Of a DNA stretch of 64,000 nt, positions 1-9,148 are shown piece by piece (position 1 is the first letter of the stretch; the number at the start of each line of letters is the position of its first letter). A program made the position numbers and the translations under genes. Origin of the DNA: Dolomitihabitans soli (GTDB taxonomy: Bacteria > Actinomycetota > Actinomycetes > Streptosporangiales > Streptosporangiaceae); NCBI RefSeq assembly GCF_022213955.1, contig NZ_JAKNTW010000039.1:1-64000 (forward strand), read 5' to 3'. A model generated the notes under the pieces. That model did not search any database. It was not told the DNA's origin and saw only the letters and a list, made by a program, of their open reading frames with translations.

Positions 1-509
1 TCGAAATGCTCACCCCACACACTGTTGCCACCGATCCGCAACACCCCCTCGTCCACCCGGATCGGACCCGACGCCGCCTGCTGAGCCACCTGCACACCAT
101 TCACGAACAAACGCACCATCGACCCGTCATACGTCGACGCCAGATGCGACCACACACCCGCAGGCAACGTCCCCGTCCCGAACGCCTCCACATCCGCGTT
201 CGCACTCACGATCGCCACCGGACGCGTCGACTCCGTGAACGCGTACAACCCATACGCCAAACCATTGCGATGCTGCTTCACCACCACGCTCTTCCACCGA
301 TACGTCGACTCCACCGGCTTCACCCACGCCTCCACCGTCGCCCCACCCGTCAAGCGAAGACTCGGCGAATCAGCCACCGTCACCCAACTCGACGTGCCAT
401 TGAACGACAACGCACCGCCGTACCTCCCACCCGTCGTCCAGGTCGTACCGGTCGTCGCACCGTTGTTGTTCAGGCCGGAGGCGTCGGCCACGGCGGTGCC
501 CGTGCCCTC
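1..509. repeat. Direct repeat copy A (LamG-coding, identical to 943-1451)
   Basis: Every base from 1 to 509 matches the base 942 positions downstream; the first mismatch is at 510 (c versus g at 1452). The copy encodes most of the second LamG domain of the GSDH-like protein and begins before the window, so the repeat may be longer. Perfect identity, including silent positions, points to recent duplication or ongoing gene conversion. Confidence 0.95.
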
Positions 510-3500
510 CTCCAGGCCGTAGGCGGCGACCAGGCCGGTGTTCGCCGGGGGCGGGGTGACCGTCGCGCTGACCTGGGCGGACGGCGGGCTCACGTTGGCG
601 GCCGCGTCGAAGGCGAGCACGCGGTAGTAGTGGGTGCCCGCCGGCACGCCCGAGTCGGTGAACGCGGTGCCGGGGGTGGAGCCCACCTGGTTGGCGCCGG
701 AGGGCGTGAAGCCGGCCGTGGTCGAGCGGTGGACGGTGTAGCCGGCGACGCCCGTGTCGTCGGTCGAGGCGGTCCAGGTGAGCTGGGCGCTGCCGGGGCC
801 TCCGGTGGCGACCGGCGAGCCGGGGGCGGTCGGCGGCTGAGTGTCCGCAGGAGGCGGCGGGCCGACGGGGGTGTTCATGTCGGTCTGGATCTGGGTGGTG
901 GTCAGTGCCCGGTCGTAGACGCGGACCTCGTCGATCAGCCCATCGAAATGCTCACCCCACACACTGTTGCCACCGATCCGCAACACCCCCTCGTCCACCC
1001 GGATCGGACCCGACGCCGCCTGCTGAGCCACCTGCACACCATTCACGAACAAACGCACCATCGACCCGTCATACGTCGACGCCAGATGCGACCACACACC
1101 CGCAGGCAACGTCCCCGTCCCGAACGCCTCCACATCCGCGTTCGCACTCACGATCGCCACCGGACGCGTCGACTCCGTGAACGCGTACAACCCATACGCC
1201 AAACCATTGCGATGCTGCTTCACCACCACGCTCTTCCACCGATACGTCGACTCCACCGGCTTCACCCACGCCTCCACCGTCGCCCCACCCGTCAAGCGAA
1301 GACTCGGCGAATCAGCCACCGTCACCCAACTCGACGTGCCATTGAACGACAACGCACCGCCGTACCTCCCACCCGTCGTCCAGGTCGTACCGGTCGTCGC
1401 ACCGTTGTTGTTCAGGCCGGAGGCGTCGGCCACGGCGGTGCCCGTGCCCTCGTCCAGGCTGTAGGCGGCGACCAGGCCCGTCGCGGGCTGGATCGGGCCG
1501 TACGCGGCGGTGTAGGTGGTGGCGGTGGCGGGGGCGGTGATGTTGTGGTTCGCCGCGCCGGAGTCCGACCACGAGCCGAACGCCTGGTCGCCCTGCGGGG
1601 TGGGCGCGGAGACGGAGTTGCTGGAGCCGACGATCACCGTACGGGTGAAGGGGGCGGTCGTCTGCTCGCTGTTGAAGCCGAGTCGCAGCCCGGCGGGCGC
1701 CGTCTGGAAGGTCAGGTTCACCGTCCTCGGCTGGAGCAGGACGCTCTCGGTGTCCGTCAGGCCCTGCGCGTCGGTCACGGTGAGCCGCAGTTCGAGGTGC
1801 GAGGGGTACTCGTGGTCGGGGGCCTGGAAGGAGCCGCTGTCGCCGGTGAAGGAGGTGATCTGATGCTCGTGGCAGGTGCTCGGGCAGTGGTGCATGATCA
1901 GCGCCCAGAGCATCCGCGCGCCGGGGATCGTCCCGTCCTGGGCGTCGGCGCCCGTGCCGGAGAAGCTCACCGTCTGGCCGACCGCCCAGGTGGTCGAGGA
2001 CACCGGGGTCGTGATCGTCGCCGTGGGCGCGGTGTTGTCCACGTTGATCGTGACCGTGGCGTCGCCCTGGCCGCCTCTGCCGTCGCTCACGCGCAGCCGT
2101 ACCTGGTAGGAGCCCGGCTGGGAGTACGTGCGCGAGGGGGTGGCCGCGGTGGAGTCGTCGAGGTCGCCGTCGCCGTCGAGGTCCCAGGCGTAGGTCAGCG
2201 GGTCGCCGTCGGCGTCGCTGGAGCCGGTGCCCGAGAGGTTCACGGTGAGGGGCGCGGTGCCGGACGTCGTGCTCGCGGCGATCACCGCGACCGGCGGGTT
2301 GTTGTTGTAGATGTAGCGGACGATCCGGCCGTTGGCGAAGTCGACGGCGAACAGGTCGCCGTTGGGGCCGGTCTCCAGTTCCACGACCGGGATGCCGGAG
2401 TCGACCGTCGCGATCGCCGTCGTGTCGGGCAGGCCGTTCGCGCCCTTCGGCATGACCCAGATGCAACTACGGCTGTAGTCGGAGAAGAACAGCGCGCCGT
2501 CGTAGGAGTCGGGGTAGGAACCGCCGGCGTAGAAGGCCACGCCGCTGGCGGAGGAACCGCCGGACGGGCAGGGCTCGTTCGGGACGACCTTGGCGTTGTG
2601 GTTCCAGGCGAAGTACGGCGGGGTGTGCGCGGACGCGCCGGCGGCGTAGAGGTTCTCGCACAGGGTCAGGTTCAGGTTGTCGTAGCCGCCCTGCCGGTTC
2701 GGTCCCTCGTAACAGGGCCAGCCGAAGTTCCGGACCGGGCCCGTCGGGGCGGCGATCCTGCCGATCTCCTCGTAGGTGTTCCAGCCGACCTCGCCGTACC
2801 AGATCTCGTCGGTTCCGGGGCGGTTGGTGATCCGGAAGGGGTTGCGCATGCCGTGGGCGACGATCCTGGCGAGGTTGGCGTCGGCGCTGCCCGCGTTCGG
2901 GTTGCCGGTGGCCGCCGCGCCGGTGTCCGGGTTGATGCGGATCACGGTGCCGTCGAGGCCGGCGGGGTCGCCGCTGGTGCGCACGTCCTGGGAGCGCAGC
3001 GCGCCGCCCTGCGCGGCCGGCGGGACGAGCGCGGTGCCGACCGGGGAGGGCGGGTCGCCGCACGGGTTGTCGGGGGTGATGTCCGAGCTGGTCTGGTTGT
3101 CCTGGCCGTAGTCGGCGAAGTTGAAGCTGGCGCCGTCGCCGGCCGAGGCGTACAGCATGCCGTCGGGACCGAACTGCAGGTCGCCGACGGAGTGGCTGGG
3201 GTGCTGCTGACACCAGTCGGTGATCAACGGGGTCTCCGCGCCGGTGGGCGAGATGACCGACAGGCGGCCCGTGATGAGGCAGCCGTCCCCCGTGGGCCCC
3301 GGCGGCGACGGGCAGGGGTCGGCGGTGGCGCCCGCCGTACCCCAGCGTGGGGCGGTGCCGCCGGGGACCGCGTCGCGGGAGTAGAGCACGTAGAGGCGCG
3401 GGTCGGCGGGGAAGTCGGGGTGCAGCGCCATGCCGAGCAGCCCGCGGTCCCAGAAGTTGTGCACCTGGGTGCGCAGGTCGGCGTAGACGGACGGGGTGGT

Positions 3501-3719
3501 GTCGGCGAGGGAGTCGAAGACCTTGATGAGGCCGCTCTTCTCGGCCACGAACACCCGGCCGTCGGCGGCGAACTCGATGTTGGACGGCTGGGTGAGCCCG
3601 CTGAGGACGATCTGCTTCTCGAAGCGTTCGGGGAGGGCCTGGGCCGGGGACGCGGAGACGACGGTCAGGCTCGCGGCGATGAGGAGGACGGATAACAGGG
3701 CACGGCGAATCCGCTTCAC
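1..3719 (-). CDS. Secreted glucose/sorbosone dehydrogenase-like protein with PKD, Fn3 and two LamG domains (3' end outside window)
   Basis: Partial gene that runs off the left edge; about 1,239 codons are visible. The GTG start at 3719 follows a G-rich ribosome site and opens a signal peptide (MKRIRRALLS, hydrophobic core, ending SPAQA). Residues about 30-470 read as a GSDH/PQQ-type beta-propeller (phrases such as LLGMALHPDF, VGDLQFGPDGMLY, HGMRNPFRI, GEVGWNTYEEIGR), a family that oxidises sugars extracellularly. Next come a PKD domain (about 2280-2040), a second Ig/PKD-like segment, a linker, LamG 1 (about 1490-880), Fn3 (about 860-550) and LamG 2 (525 to the edge). The accessory domains suggest adhesion to polysaccharide. 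The two LamG copies are identical at DNA level over at least 509 bp. The reading frame was checked by translation from the GTG; the long plus-strand frame opposite is a shadow. Confidence 0.88.
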   Translation of the reverse strand, partial: MKRIRRALLSVLLIAASLTVVSASPAQALPERFEKQIVLSGLTQPSNIEFAADGRVFVAEKSGLIKVFDSLADTTPSVYADLRTQVHNFWDRGLLGMALHPDFPADPRLYVLYSRDAVPGGTAPRWGTAGATADPCPSPPGPTGDGCLITGRLSVISPTGAETPLITDWCQQHPSHSVGDLQFGPDGMLYASAGDGASFNFADYGQDNQTSSDITPDNPCGDPPSPVGTALVPPAAQGGALRSQDVRTSGDPAGLDGTVIRINPDTGAAATGNPNAGSADANLARIVAHGMRNPFRITNRPGTDEIWYGEVGWNTYEEIGRIAAPTGPVRNFGWPCYEGPNRQGGYDNLNLTLCENLYAAGASAHTPPYFAWNHNAKVVPNEPCPSGGSSASGVAFYAGGSYPDSYDGALFFSDYSRSCIWVMPKGANGLPDTTAIATVDSGIPVVELETGPNGDLFAVDFANGRIVRYIYNNNPPVAVIAASTTSGTAPLTVNLSGTGSSDADGDPLTYAWDLDGDGDLDDSTAATPSRTYSQPGSYQVRLRVSDGRGGQGDATVTINVDNTAPTATITTPVSSTTWAVGQTVSFSGTGADAQDGTIPGARMLWALIMHHCPSTCHEHQITSFTGDSGSFQAPDHEYPSHLELRLTVTDAQGLTDTESVLLQPRTVNLTFQTAPAGLRLGFNSEQTTAPFTRTVIVGSSNSVSAPTPQGDQAFGSWSDSGAANHNITAPATATTYTAAYGPIQPATGLVAAYSLDEGTGTAVADASGLNNNGATTGTTWTTGGRYGGALSFNGTSSWVTVADSPSLRLTGGATVEAWVKPVESTYRWKSVVVKQHRNGLAYGLYAFTESTRPVAIVSANADVEAFGTGTLPAGVWSHLASTYDGSMVRLFVNGVQVAQQAASGPIRVDEGVLRIGGNSVWGEHFDGLIDEVRVYDRALTTTQIQTDMNTPVGPPPPADTQPPTAPGSPVATGGPGSAQLTWTASTDDTGVAGYTVHRSTTAGFTPSGANQVGSTPGTAFTDSGVPAGTHYYRVLAFDAAANVSPPSAQVSATVTPPPANTGLVAAYGLEEGTGTAVADASGLNNNGATTGTTWTTGGRYGGALSFNGTSSWVTVADSPSLRLTGGATVEAWVKPVESTYRWKSVVVKQHRNGLAYGLYAFTESTRPVAIVSANADVEAFGTGTLPAGVWSHLASTYDGSMVRLFVNGVQVAQQAASGPIRVDEGVLRIGGNSVWGEHF
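943..1451. repeat. Direct repeat copy B (LamG-coding)
   Basis: Second copy of the 509-bp perfect direct repeat, encoding the first LamG domain of the same gene. It is separated from copy A by the Fn3-coding segment, so unequal crossing-over would delete or multiply an Fn3-LamG unit of 942 bp (314 codons) in frame. Confidence 0.95.
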
Positions 3720-3782
3720 GTTGGAAACCCCCACGGAGAATGATGACCACCCGTGGCGCCCCGAGCCACCCCGGCATCTATG

Positions 3783-3804
3783 CCGATTTATGCATTTAAA
3801 TCGG
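3783..3804. promoter_or_regulatory. AT-rich inverted repeat upstream of the GSDH-like gene
   Basis: Arms CCGATTTA (3783-3790) and TAAATCGG (3797-3804) surround a 6-bp spacer, 64 bp upstream of the GTG start at 3719. It is one of the few AT-rich stretches in this part of the window and sits in the expected promoter region, so an operator is plausible. The regulator is unknown. Confidence 0.4.
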
Positions 3805-3875
3805 TCCAATGCCACGGATCTGACCTCATGTGGACAGGGGTGAGATTGGGGCCTGGCTAATGAGGGGATCTCATG

Positions 3876-4613
3876 TTAATCCCGCAGCCGGCCCGCCCCC
3901 ACCAGCGCCACCGCCCTGGTCCCGATCCTGAACGACACGTCCGGCCGTACCCCCAGCGAGATCTTACGGCTCCGCGCCGCCACCGCGATCACGCTCTCCT
4001 CGGGCAGCACCGACGCCAGCGCCCGCACCATCCCCAGCGCCCCCTCCCCCTCATGCCGGCCCCGCCACCTGGTCTGCTCCCCGTAAGGAACATCGGCCAG
4101 CACGACATCGGGCCGCCACGAGCCGAGCGCCGCGCCGAGCTGCCCCCGATCGAAGACGTCCGCCCGCCGGATGGCATGCGGCACGTCACCGCCGGCGGCG
4201 GCCAGCCCACGCCCGATCCGCCCCGCCGCCTCGGCCGCCGCCGCATGGGACGGCTTGCCGAAACGCTCCGCCAGGTCCCGCAGCTCGCCCGCCCGACCGG
4301 CCAGACCGGCCCCGGTCAGCAGCCCGAGATTCCGGCCCGCGATGGTCAGCGCGTCGTCGTCGAAGTCGGAGGCCAGCACCGCCCCGATCCGGGCCCGGAG
4401 CAGGATCGCGACCACCGTCAGCAGGTAGCCGCTGCCGCAGCACGGGTCCCAGACCACCAGGGGCCGGTCCGCCCTCCGCAGCTCGGCGGCACGCTGGAAC
4501 ATCTCGGTGGCCAGCCGTACCGGGAAGGCGGGGAAGCCGGGAGCGGAGTGCAGGACCGCGCCGCTCGCCAGGTCCTCGTAGTCGTCGCGGACGGTCGCGT
4601 GACGATAGGCCAT
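3876..4613 (-). CDS. aviRa: AviRa-type 23S rRNA guanine methyltransferase (orthosomycin resistance)
   Basis: 245 aa. The N-terminal half carries a Rossmann-type SAM site (VWDPCCGSGYLLTVV, about residues 54-68) and an acidic motif (ASDFDDDAL); a catalytic-type motif DVVLADVPYGEQTRW lies near residue 170. The pattern matches AviRa, the avilamycin-resistance enzyme that methylates a guanine base in helix 91 of 23S rRNA. The gene lies 9 bp behind a SpoU-type gene matching AviRb, the same pairing as in the avilamycin producer, which strengthens both calls. The TAA stop is at 3876. No avilamycin biosynthetic genes lie nearby, so this may be stand-alone resistance or housekeeping rRNA modification. 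Identity is from recall of family sequence, not a search. Confidence 0.82.
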   Translation of the reverse strand: MAYRHATVRDDYEDLASGAVLHSAPGFPAFPVRLATEMFQRAAELRRADRPLVVWDPCCGSGYLLTVVAILLRARIGAVLASDFDDDALTIAGRNLGLLTGAGLAGRAGELRDLAERFGKPSHAAAAEAAGRIGRGLAAAGGDVPHAIRRADVFDRGQLGAALGSWRPDVVLADVPYGEQTRWRGRHEGEGALGMVRALASVLPEESVIAVAARSRKISLGVRPDVSFRIGTRAVALVGAGRLRD

Positions 4614-4622
4614 GCCCGGCGG

Positions 4623-5423
4623 CTAGCGGGCCGACCGCTGGCGGGCGGCCTCGTAGAGGACCACCGTCGCGGCGTTGGCGGCGTTGAGCGAGCTGGCGGA
4701 ACCCGTGATCGGGATGCGGGCCATGGTGTCGCACGCCTCGCGCCAGGCCGTGCTCAGGCCGTTGGTCTCGTTGCCGATGACCAGCAGGGACGGGCCGGTC
4801 AGGTCGTGGTCGGCGAGGTCGACGTCGCCCTTCTCGTCGGTGCCGACGACGGTCAGCGGCAGGCCGTCCGCCCGCAGCCGCCGCACCCACGCGAGGACCC
4901 CGGCGGGCGAGCCCTCGCGCACCACCGGGACGGCGAACAGCGAACCGGTGGACGCCCGCACCGACTTGGGGTCGTAGGGGTCGGCGGCGTGGCCGGTGAC
5001 GATCACCCCGGCGCCCCCGAACGCGTCGACCGAGCGGATCAGGGTGCCGATGTTGCCGGGGCTGGTCGGCCGGTCGAAGACGACGCCGAGGAAGGACGGG
5101 CCCGCCGGGATGCGGGACAGGTCGTCGGCGGGCAGCCCGACCACGGCCAGCAGTTCGGGGACCTCCTCCGCCTTGCCGCTCAGCTCACCGAGAAGCTCGC
5201 CCGACATCGCCACCCGCTCCGCCCGCCGCCGGTCGAGGAGGTCGGCCGCCCAGCCGGAGAGCGGCCGGTCGGCGTCGTAGAGCAGCGCGTGGATCGGCCA
5301 GCCGTGCTCGTCCGCGAGCTGGATCGGGCGCACCCCCTGGACCAGGAACTCCCCCGCCCGCTGGCGCTTGTTGCGGTTCGACAGCAACGCCTGCCACTGC
5401 TGGAAGCGGGCGTTCCGCTTCAT
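4623..5423 (-). CDS. aviRb: AviRb-type 23S rRNA 2'-O-methyltransferase (SpoU/TrmH family)
   Basis: About 266 aa from ATG 5423 (MKRNARFQQW); in-frame GTG 5444, behind AGGGGCGG, is an equally good start, and TTG 5489 is possible. All three SpoU trefoil-knot motifs are present: FDRPTSPGNIGTLIRSVDAF, then LLVIGNETNGLS, then SASSLNAANAATVVLYEA near the C-terminus. The N-terminal phrase NARFQQWQALL-NRNKR-RAGEFLV closely resembles Streptomyces viridochromogenes AviRb, which methylates the ribose of U2479 in 23S rRNA and acts with AviRa to block avilamycin and evernimicin. It is upstream of aviRa in one presumed transcript. A generic TrmH-like enzyme is the alternative, but the aviRa neighbour argues against it. 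Confidence 0.85.
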   Translation of the reverse strand: MKRNARFQQWQALLSNRNKRQRAGEFLVQGVRPIQLADEHGWPIHALLYDADRPLSGWAADLLDRRRAERVAMSGELLGELSGKAEEVPELLAVVGLPADDLSRIPAGPSFLGVVFDRPTSPGNIGTLIRSVDAFGGAGVIVTGHAADPYDPKSVRASTGSLFAVPVVREGSPAGVLAWVRRLRADGLPLTVVGTDEKGDVDLADHDLTGPSLLVIGNETNGLSTAWREACDTMARIPITGSASSLNAANAATVVLYEAARQRSAR

Positions 5424-5624
5424 CACCCGCAGTATCTCTCCCACCCGACCGCCCCTGATCTTCCCTACGACTCCAGCTGAACCGACCAAAGCCTTTCATG
5501 CCGCCACGGGCCCCCGTCACGGCATGGGAGGCGGCCCGCGGATAGCCGGGGTGCGGAAGACGAGAAACGAGGGGACGACTTGATCTCACCCCCTGGAGCA
5601 GCCGACGGCACTTCGACGACGACA

Positions 5625-5658
5625 TCCGGCGGGAAGGTGCCCACTCCTCCCCGCCGGA
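5625..5658 (-). terminator. Hairpin terminator of the chitinase gene
   Basis: Perfect 9-bp arms TCCGGCGGG (5625-5633) and CCCGCCGGA (5650-5658) with a 16-nt loop, beginning 8 bp beyond the chitinase stop codon. No T-run follows, as is usual in actinomycetes. Confidence 0.6.
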
Positions 5659-5666
5659 CGGACCTG

Positions 5667-6728
5667 TCAGCAGCTCAGGTTGCCACCGGGAGTGGTGCCG
5701 AGGAGCTGGACGAACCTCTGGTAGGACTGGATCCGGCTCTGCACCTGGGCAGGGTTCCTGCCGTCGCACTCCAGGCTGCCGTTGATGCTGCGGATCGTCT
5801 GGCCGAAGCCGTGGCCGTTGACCATGGCGTTGTGCGGGGTCATGGTGCCGGGGCCGTTCTGGGTGTTCCAGTACCAAAGGGCCGTCTTCCACGCCACCGC
5901 GGCGTCGGTCTGCACCAGGTAGGGGTTGCTGAGCAGATTGATGCCGAGCGCGTCGCCCGCCGCCTTGTAGTTGAAGTTCCAGCTGAGCTGGATCGGGCCG
6001 CGCCCGTAGTAGGCCGCCTGTCCCGCCGGGCACCCGTACGGCTGGCCGGCGTCGCAGTAGTGCGGATAGTTGGCGGTGTTCTGCTCGACGATGTGGACCA
6101 GGCCACCGGTCTCATGGTTGACGTTCGCCAGGAAGGCGGCGGCCTCCTGCTTCCGCACGGTGTCGCTGCCCGTCTTGGCGAAGCCCGGGTAGGCGCTCAA
6201 CGCGGCGGTCAGCCCGCTGTAGGTGTAGAAGGAGTTGCGGCCGGGGAACATCTGGTTGAACTGGGCCTCGCTGACCACGAATCCCGACGGGCCCGGCGGA
6301 TCGGTCGGACCGGTTCCGCCGCAGGTGTAGGGCTCCCAGTACCACGTGCTGATGACCGGGTCGTAGCCCGGGTTCTCGTGCTTGGCCCGGTAGTACAGGC
6401 CGTTGGTGTATCTGACGATGGAGCCCGCCGGGTAGAACGTGCCGGCCGCCCAGTTCGGGTGGGTGCAGCCCGGTCCGGTCGAGCCGCCGGTGCAGGAGCC
6501 CTGGTCCGCCCAGACGTCCGCATTGCCCGGCGTCTCGTTCTGGGTCCACCACTTGGCCGTCCAGTTGCGGCTGTTGTGGGAGACGGCGGCGCCGCCGACG
6601 TACACCGCCGTGGAGTTCCACGCGGTGGCGCAGGTCGCGGCCGAGGCGCTGGACATCGGCAGGACGACCGCCAGCACGCTCACCACCGCGGCGGCGGCCA
6701 GAGCCGCCATGAGGCGTTGCCTGAACAC
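5667..6728 (-). CDS. Secreted GH19 chitinase with two chitin-binding modules
   Basis: 353 aa from GTG 6728, preceded by GGGGTGATCAG as ribosome site. Residues 1-30 form a signal peptide (FRQRLMAALAAAAVV, ending SASAA). Two short CBM5/12-type modules follow (aromatic-rich, with NWTAKWWTQNETPG and YYRAKHENPG), then a P/G linker and the GH19 catalytic domain (residues about 145-353) with NHETGG, YYGRGPIQLSWNFNY and CDGRNPAQVQSRI. GH19 enzymes invert beta-1,4 linkages of chitin; the glutamates in NHETGG and the following segment act as acid and base. It is a single-gene unit with its own promoter, a palindromic operator next to the start and a terminator. Chitin or N-acetylglucosamine control is likely, but the regulator is not identifiable from sequence. 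Confidence 0.93.
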   Translation of the reverse strand: MFRQRLMAALAAAAVVSVLAVVLPMSSASAATCATAWNSTAVYVGGAAVSHNSRNWTAKWWTQNETPGNADVWADQGSCTGGSTGPGCTHPNWAAGTFYPAGSIVRYTNGLYYRAKHENPGYDPVISTWYWEPYTCGGTGPTDPPGPSGFVVSEAQFNQMFPGRNSFYTYSGLTAALSAYPGFAKTGSDTVRKQEAAAFLANVNHETGGLVHIVEQNTANYPHYCDAGQPYGCPAGQAAYYGRGPIQLSWNFNYKAAGDALGINLLSNPYLVQTDAAVAWKTALWYWNTQNGPGTMTPHNAMVNGHGFGQTIRSINGSLECDGRNPAQVQSRIQSYQRFVQLLGTTPGGNLSC

Positions 6729-6753
6729 CTGATCACCCCATTCCGGGCCAAAA

Positions 6754-6776
6754 CTTTTAGGAAAGTTTCCTAAAAG
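6754..6776 (-). promoter_or_regulatory. 23-bp perfect palindromic operator of the chitinase gene
   Basis: Arms CTTTTAGGAAA and TTTCCTAAAAG flank a single central G at 6765. It lies between the predicted -10 box and the GTG start, where a bound repressor would block transcription. The core AGGAAA-n-TTTCCT is not the DasR box. I recall similar palindromes upstream of secreted glycoside hydrolases in actinomycetes, but the binding protein is not certain. Confidence 0.7.
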
Positions 6777-6784
6777 CTGGGATG

Positions 6785-6813
6785 ACCATAACCTTGACAT
6801 CACCCCCTGACAA
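6785..6813 (-). promoter_or_regulatory. Chitinase promoter
   Basis: On the minus strand, TTGTCA (6813-6808) and TATGGT (6790-6785) are separated by exactly 17 bp, a good housekeeping-type promoter. Transcription would begin near 6778, immediately before the palindrome at 6754-6776. Confidence 0.6.
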
Positions 6814-6820
6814 GGCCCAT

Positions 6821-6849
6821 TGGTCCGCCAGGATCGACCTGGCGGACCA
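6821..6849 (-). terminator. Terminator of the copper operon
   Basis: Perfect 12-bp arms TGGTCCGCCAGG (6821-6832) and CCTGGCGGACCA (6838-6849) with a 5-nt loop, 33 bp beyond the copA stop. It separates copA from the chitinase promoter. Confidence 0.75.
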
Positions 6850-6881
6850 TGGGGTTAAACGGTGCGTATCAGGCCATCGCG

Positions 6882-9119
6882 TCAGCGGAACCCGCGGAGT
6901 CGCAGGCTGTTGCTGACCACGAAGACGCTGGAGAACGCCATCGCGGCACCGGCGATCATCGGGTTGAGCAGTCCCATCGCGGCCAGCGGCAGGGCGGCCA
7001 CGTTGTAGGCGAAGGCCCAGAACAGGTTGCCCTTGATGGTGCGCAGGGTCCGCCGCGACAACCGGATCGCGTCCGCCGCCACCCGCAGGTCACCGCGGAC
7101 CAGCGTGAGGTCGGACGCCTCGATCGCGGCGTCCGTGCCGGTTCCCATGGCCAGCCCCAGGTCGGCCTGGGCCAGCGCGGCCGCGTCGTTGACCCCGTCG
7201 CCCACCATGGCCACCGTCCGGCCCTCGCCCTGGAGACGCTTGACGACATCCACCTTGTCGGCGGGCAGCACCTCGGCGATGACCTCGTCGATGCCCACCT
7301 CGGCCGCGACCGTCCTGGCCACCGCCTCGTTGTCACCGGTCAGCAACACCGGGGTCAGCCCGAGGGCACGCAGGTCGGCGATCGCCTGCCTGCTGGTCGG
7401 CTTGACGGTGTCGGCCACGACCAGGACCGCGCGGGCCTTGCCGTCCCAGCCGACCGCCACCGCCGTACGGCCGGCGGCCTGCGCCGCCAGGAGCTTCCGC
7501 TCCAGCTCGGCGGGCAGGTGCTGGGACCACTCGGCCAGCAGCTTGGGCCGCCCGACGAGCACCGCGTGCCCGTCCACGATCCCCTGCACGCCGAGCCCTT
7601 CGACGTTGGCGAAATCCTCCACCTTGGCGGTGGACCGCGCGTCCCGGGCGATCGCCTGGGCGATGGGGTGTTCGGAGGCGTCCTCCAGCGCGCCGGCGAG
7701 TTCGAGGACCTCCTCGCGGTTCTCGCCCTCGGCGAGGTGGACGTCGGTGAGGGTCATCCTGCCTTCGGTGACGGTTCCGGTCTTGTCCAGGACGACGGTG
7801 TCGATCGTGCGGGTGGACTCCAGCACCTCGGGACCCTTGATCAGGATGCCGAGCTGCGCGCCCCGTCCGGTGCCCACCAGCAGGGCGGTGGGGGTGGCCA
7901 GGCCCAGGGCGCACGGGCAGGCGATGATCAGAACCGCCACCGCGGCCGTGAACGCCGCCCCCACCCCGTCGCCGGTGCCCAGCCAGAAGCCGAGCGTGCC
8001 CAGGGCGAGCGCGATCACGATCGGCACGAAGATCCCGGAGATCCGGTCGGCCAGGCGTTGCACCTGCGCCTTGCCGGTCTGCGCGTCCTCCACCAGCTTG
8101 GCCATCTGCGCCAGCTGCGTGTCGGATCCGATCCGGGTGGCCTTGACGACCAGGCGGCCGCCGGCGTTGACCGTCGCTCCGGTCACCGCGTCGCCCGGCC
8201 GTACCTCCACCGGCATCGACTCGCCGGTCAGCATCGAGGCGTCGACCGCCGAGGCGCCCTCCTCGATCACGCCGTCGGTGGCGATCTTCTCGCCCGGCCG
8301 TACGACGAACAGGTCGCCCACCGCGAGCCGGTCGCTCGGGATGCGGGTCTCCACGCCGTCGCGGAGCACCGCGACGTCCTTGGCGCCCAGTTCCAGCAGG
8401 GCGCGCAGGGCCGCGCCCGCGCGGCGCTTGGAGCGCGCCTCGAAGTAGCGGCCCGCCAGGATGAACATCGTCACCCCGGCCGCGGCCTCCAGGTAGATGT
8501 TGCCCGACCCGTCGGTGCGCTCGATGGTGAACGCGAACGGGTGGATCATGCCGGGCGTGCCCGCCGTGCCGAAGAACAGCGCCCAGAGCGACCAGCCCAG
8601 CGCGGCGATCGTGCCGACCGAGACCAGCGTGTCCATGGTCGCCGCGCCGTGCCGGAGGTTGGCCCAGGCCGCACGGTGGAACGGCCAGCCGGCGTAGACG
8701 ACGACCGGGGCGGCCAGCGTCAGCGACAGCCACTGCCAGTTGGTGAACTGCAACGCCGGGATCATCGCCATCGCGATCACCGGCACCGCCAGCACCACCG
8801 AGGTGATCAGCCGCTGCCGCAGCGGGGCCAGCTCGTCACGCCCGGCGCTCGGGTCAGGGTCCTCGGCGGCGGGCGGGGCGGGCAGTTCGGCGGTGTAGCC
8901 GGTCTTCTCCACCTCGGCGATCAGGTCCTGCGGATCGACGCCGCCGGTGAAGGTCACCTTCGCCTTCTCGGTGGCGTAGTTGACCGTGGCGGTCACGCCG
9001 TCGAGTTTGTTGAGCTTGCGCTCGATCCGGTTGGCGCACGACGCGCAGGTCATGCCGCCGATCGAGAGCTCGACCGCGCCGCCGGCAATCGGCGGCCTGT
9101 CATCGGTGACTGGAGACAT
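6882..9119 (-). CDS. copA: Copper-exporting P1B-type ATPase
   Basis: 745 aa from ATG 9119, with AAGGAG seven bases upstream. An N-terminal heavy-metal domain (GGMTCASC, residue about 22) is followed by transmembrane helices, the actuator loop ([11 protein letters not shown]), the membrane CPC metal site (residue about 402), the phosphorylation site DKTGTVTEG (about 445), an HP motif in ASEHPIAQ, the hinge [10 protein letters not shown] (about 640) and two final helices. CPC together with the CsoR/CopZ neighbours indicates Cu(I) export driven by ATP. It is the last gene of csoR-copZ-secreted protein-copA; the 5' gap to the previous gene is 29 bp. One N-terminal metal domain is typical for actinobacterial CopA. 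Confidence 0.95.
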   Translation of the reverse strand: MSPVTDDRPPIAGGAVELSIGGMTCASCANRIERKLNKLDGVTATVNYATEKAKVTFTGGVDPQDLIAEVEKTGYTAELPAPPAAEDPDPSAGRDELAPLRQRLITSVVLAVPVIAMAMIPALQFTNWQWLSLTLAAPVVVYAGWPFHRAAWANLRHGAATMDTLVSVGTIAALGWSLWALFFGTAGTPGMIHPFAFTIERTDGSGNIYLEAAAGVTMFILAGRYFEARSKRRAGAALRALLELGAKDVAVLRDGVETRIPSDRLAVGDLFVVRPGEKIATDGVIEEGASAVDASMLTGESMPVEVRPGDAVTGATVNAGGRLVVKATRIGSDTQLAQMAKLVEDAQTGKAQVQRLADRISGIFVPIVIALALGTLGFWLGTGDGVGAAFTAAVAVLIIACPCALGLATPTALLVGTGRGAQLGILIKGPEVLESTRTIDTVVLDKTGTVTEGRMTLTDVHLAEGENREEVLELAGALEDASEHPIAQAIARDARSTAKVEDFANVEGLGVQGIVDGHAVLVGRPKLLAEWSQHLPAELERKLLAAQAAGRTAVAVGWDGKARAVLVVADTVKPTSRQAIADLRALGLTPVLLTGDNEAVARTVAAEVGIDEVIAEVLPADKVDVVKRLQGEGRTVAMVGDGVNDAAALAQADLGLAMGTGTDAAIEASDLTLVRGDLRVAADAIRLSRRTLRTIKGNLFWAFAYNVAALPLAAMGLLNPMIAGAAMAFSSVFVVSNSLRLRGFR

Positions 9120-9148
9120 CACCTACTCCTTTCGCACGTCGTGGCTGC

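Noticed and set aside
6-3695. 1,229-codon open frame on the plus strand
   Set aside because: It is the shadow of the G/C-rich GSDH-like gene on the minus strand; its translation is Arg/His-rich repetitive sequence with no signal peptide or domain, while the opposite frame gives a continuous recognisable multi-domain protein.
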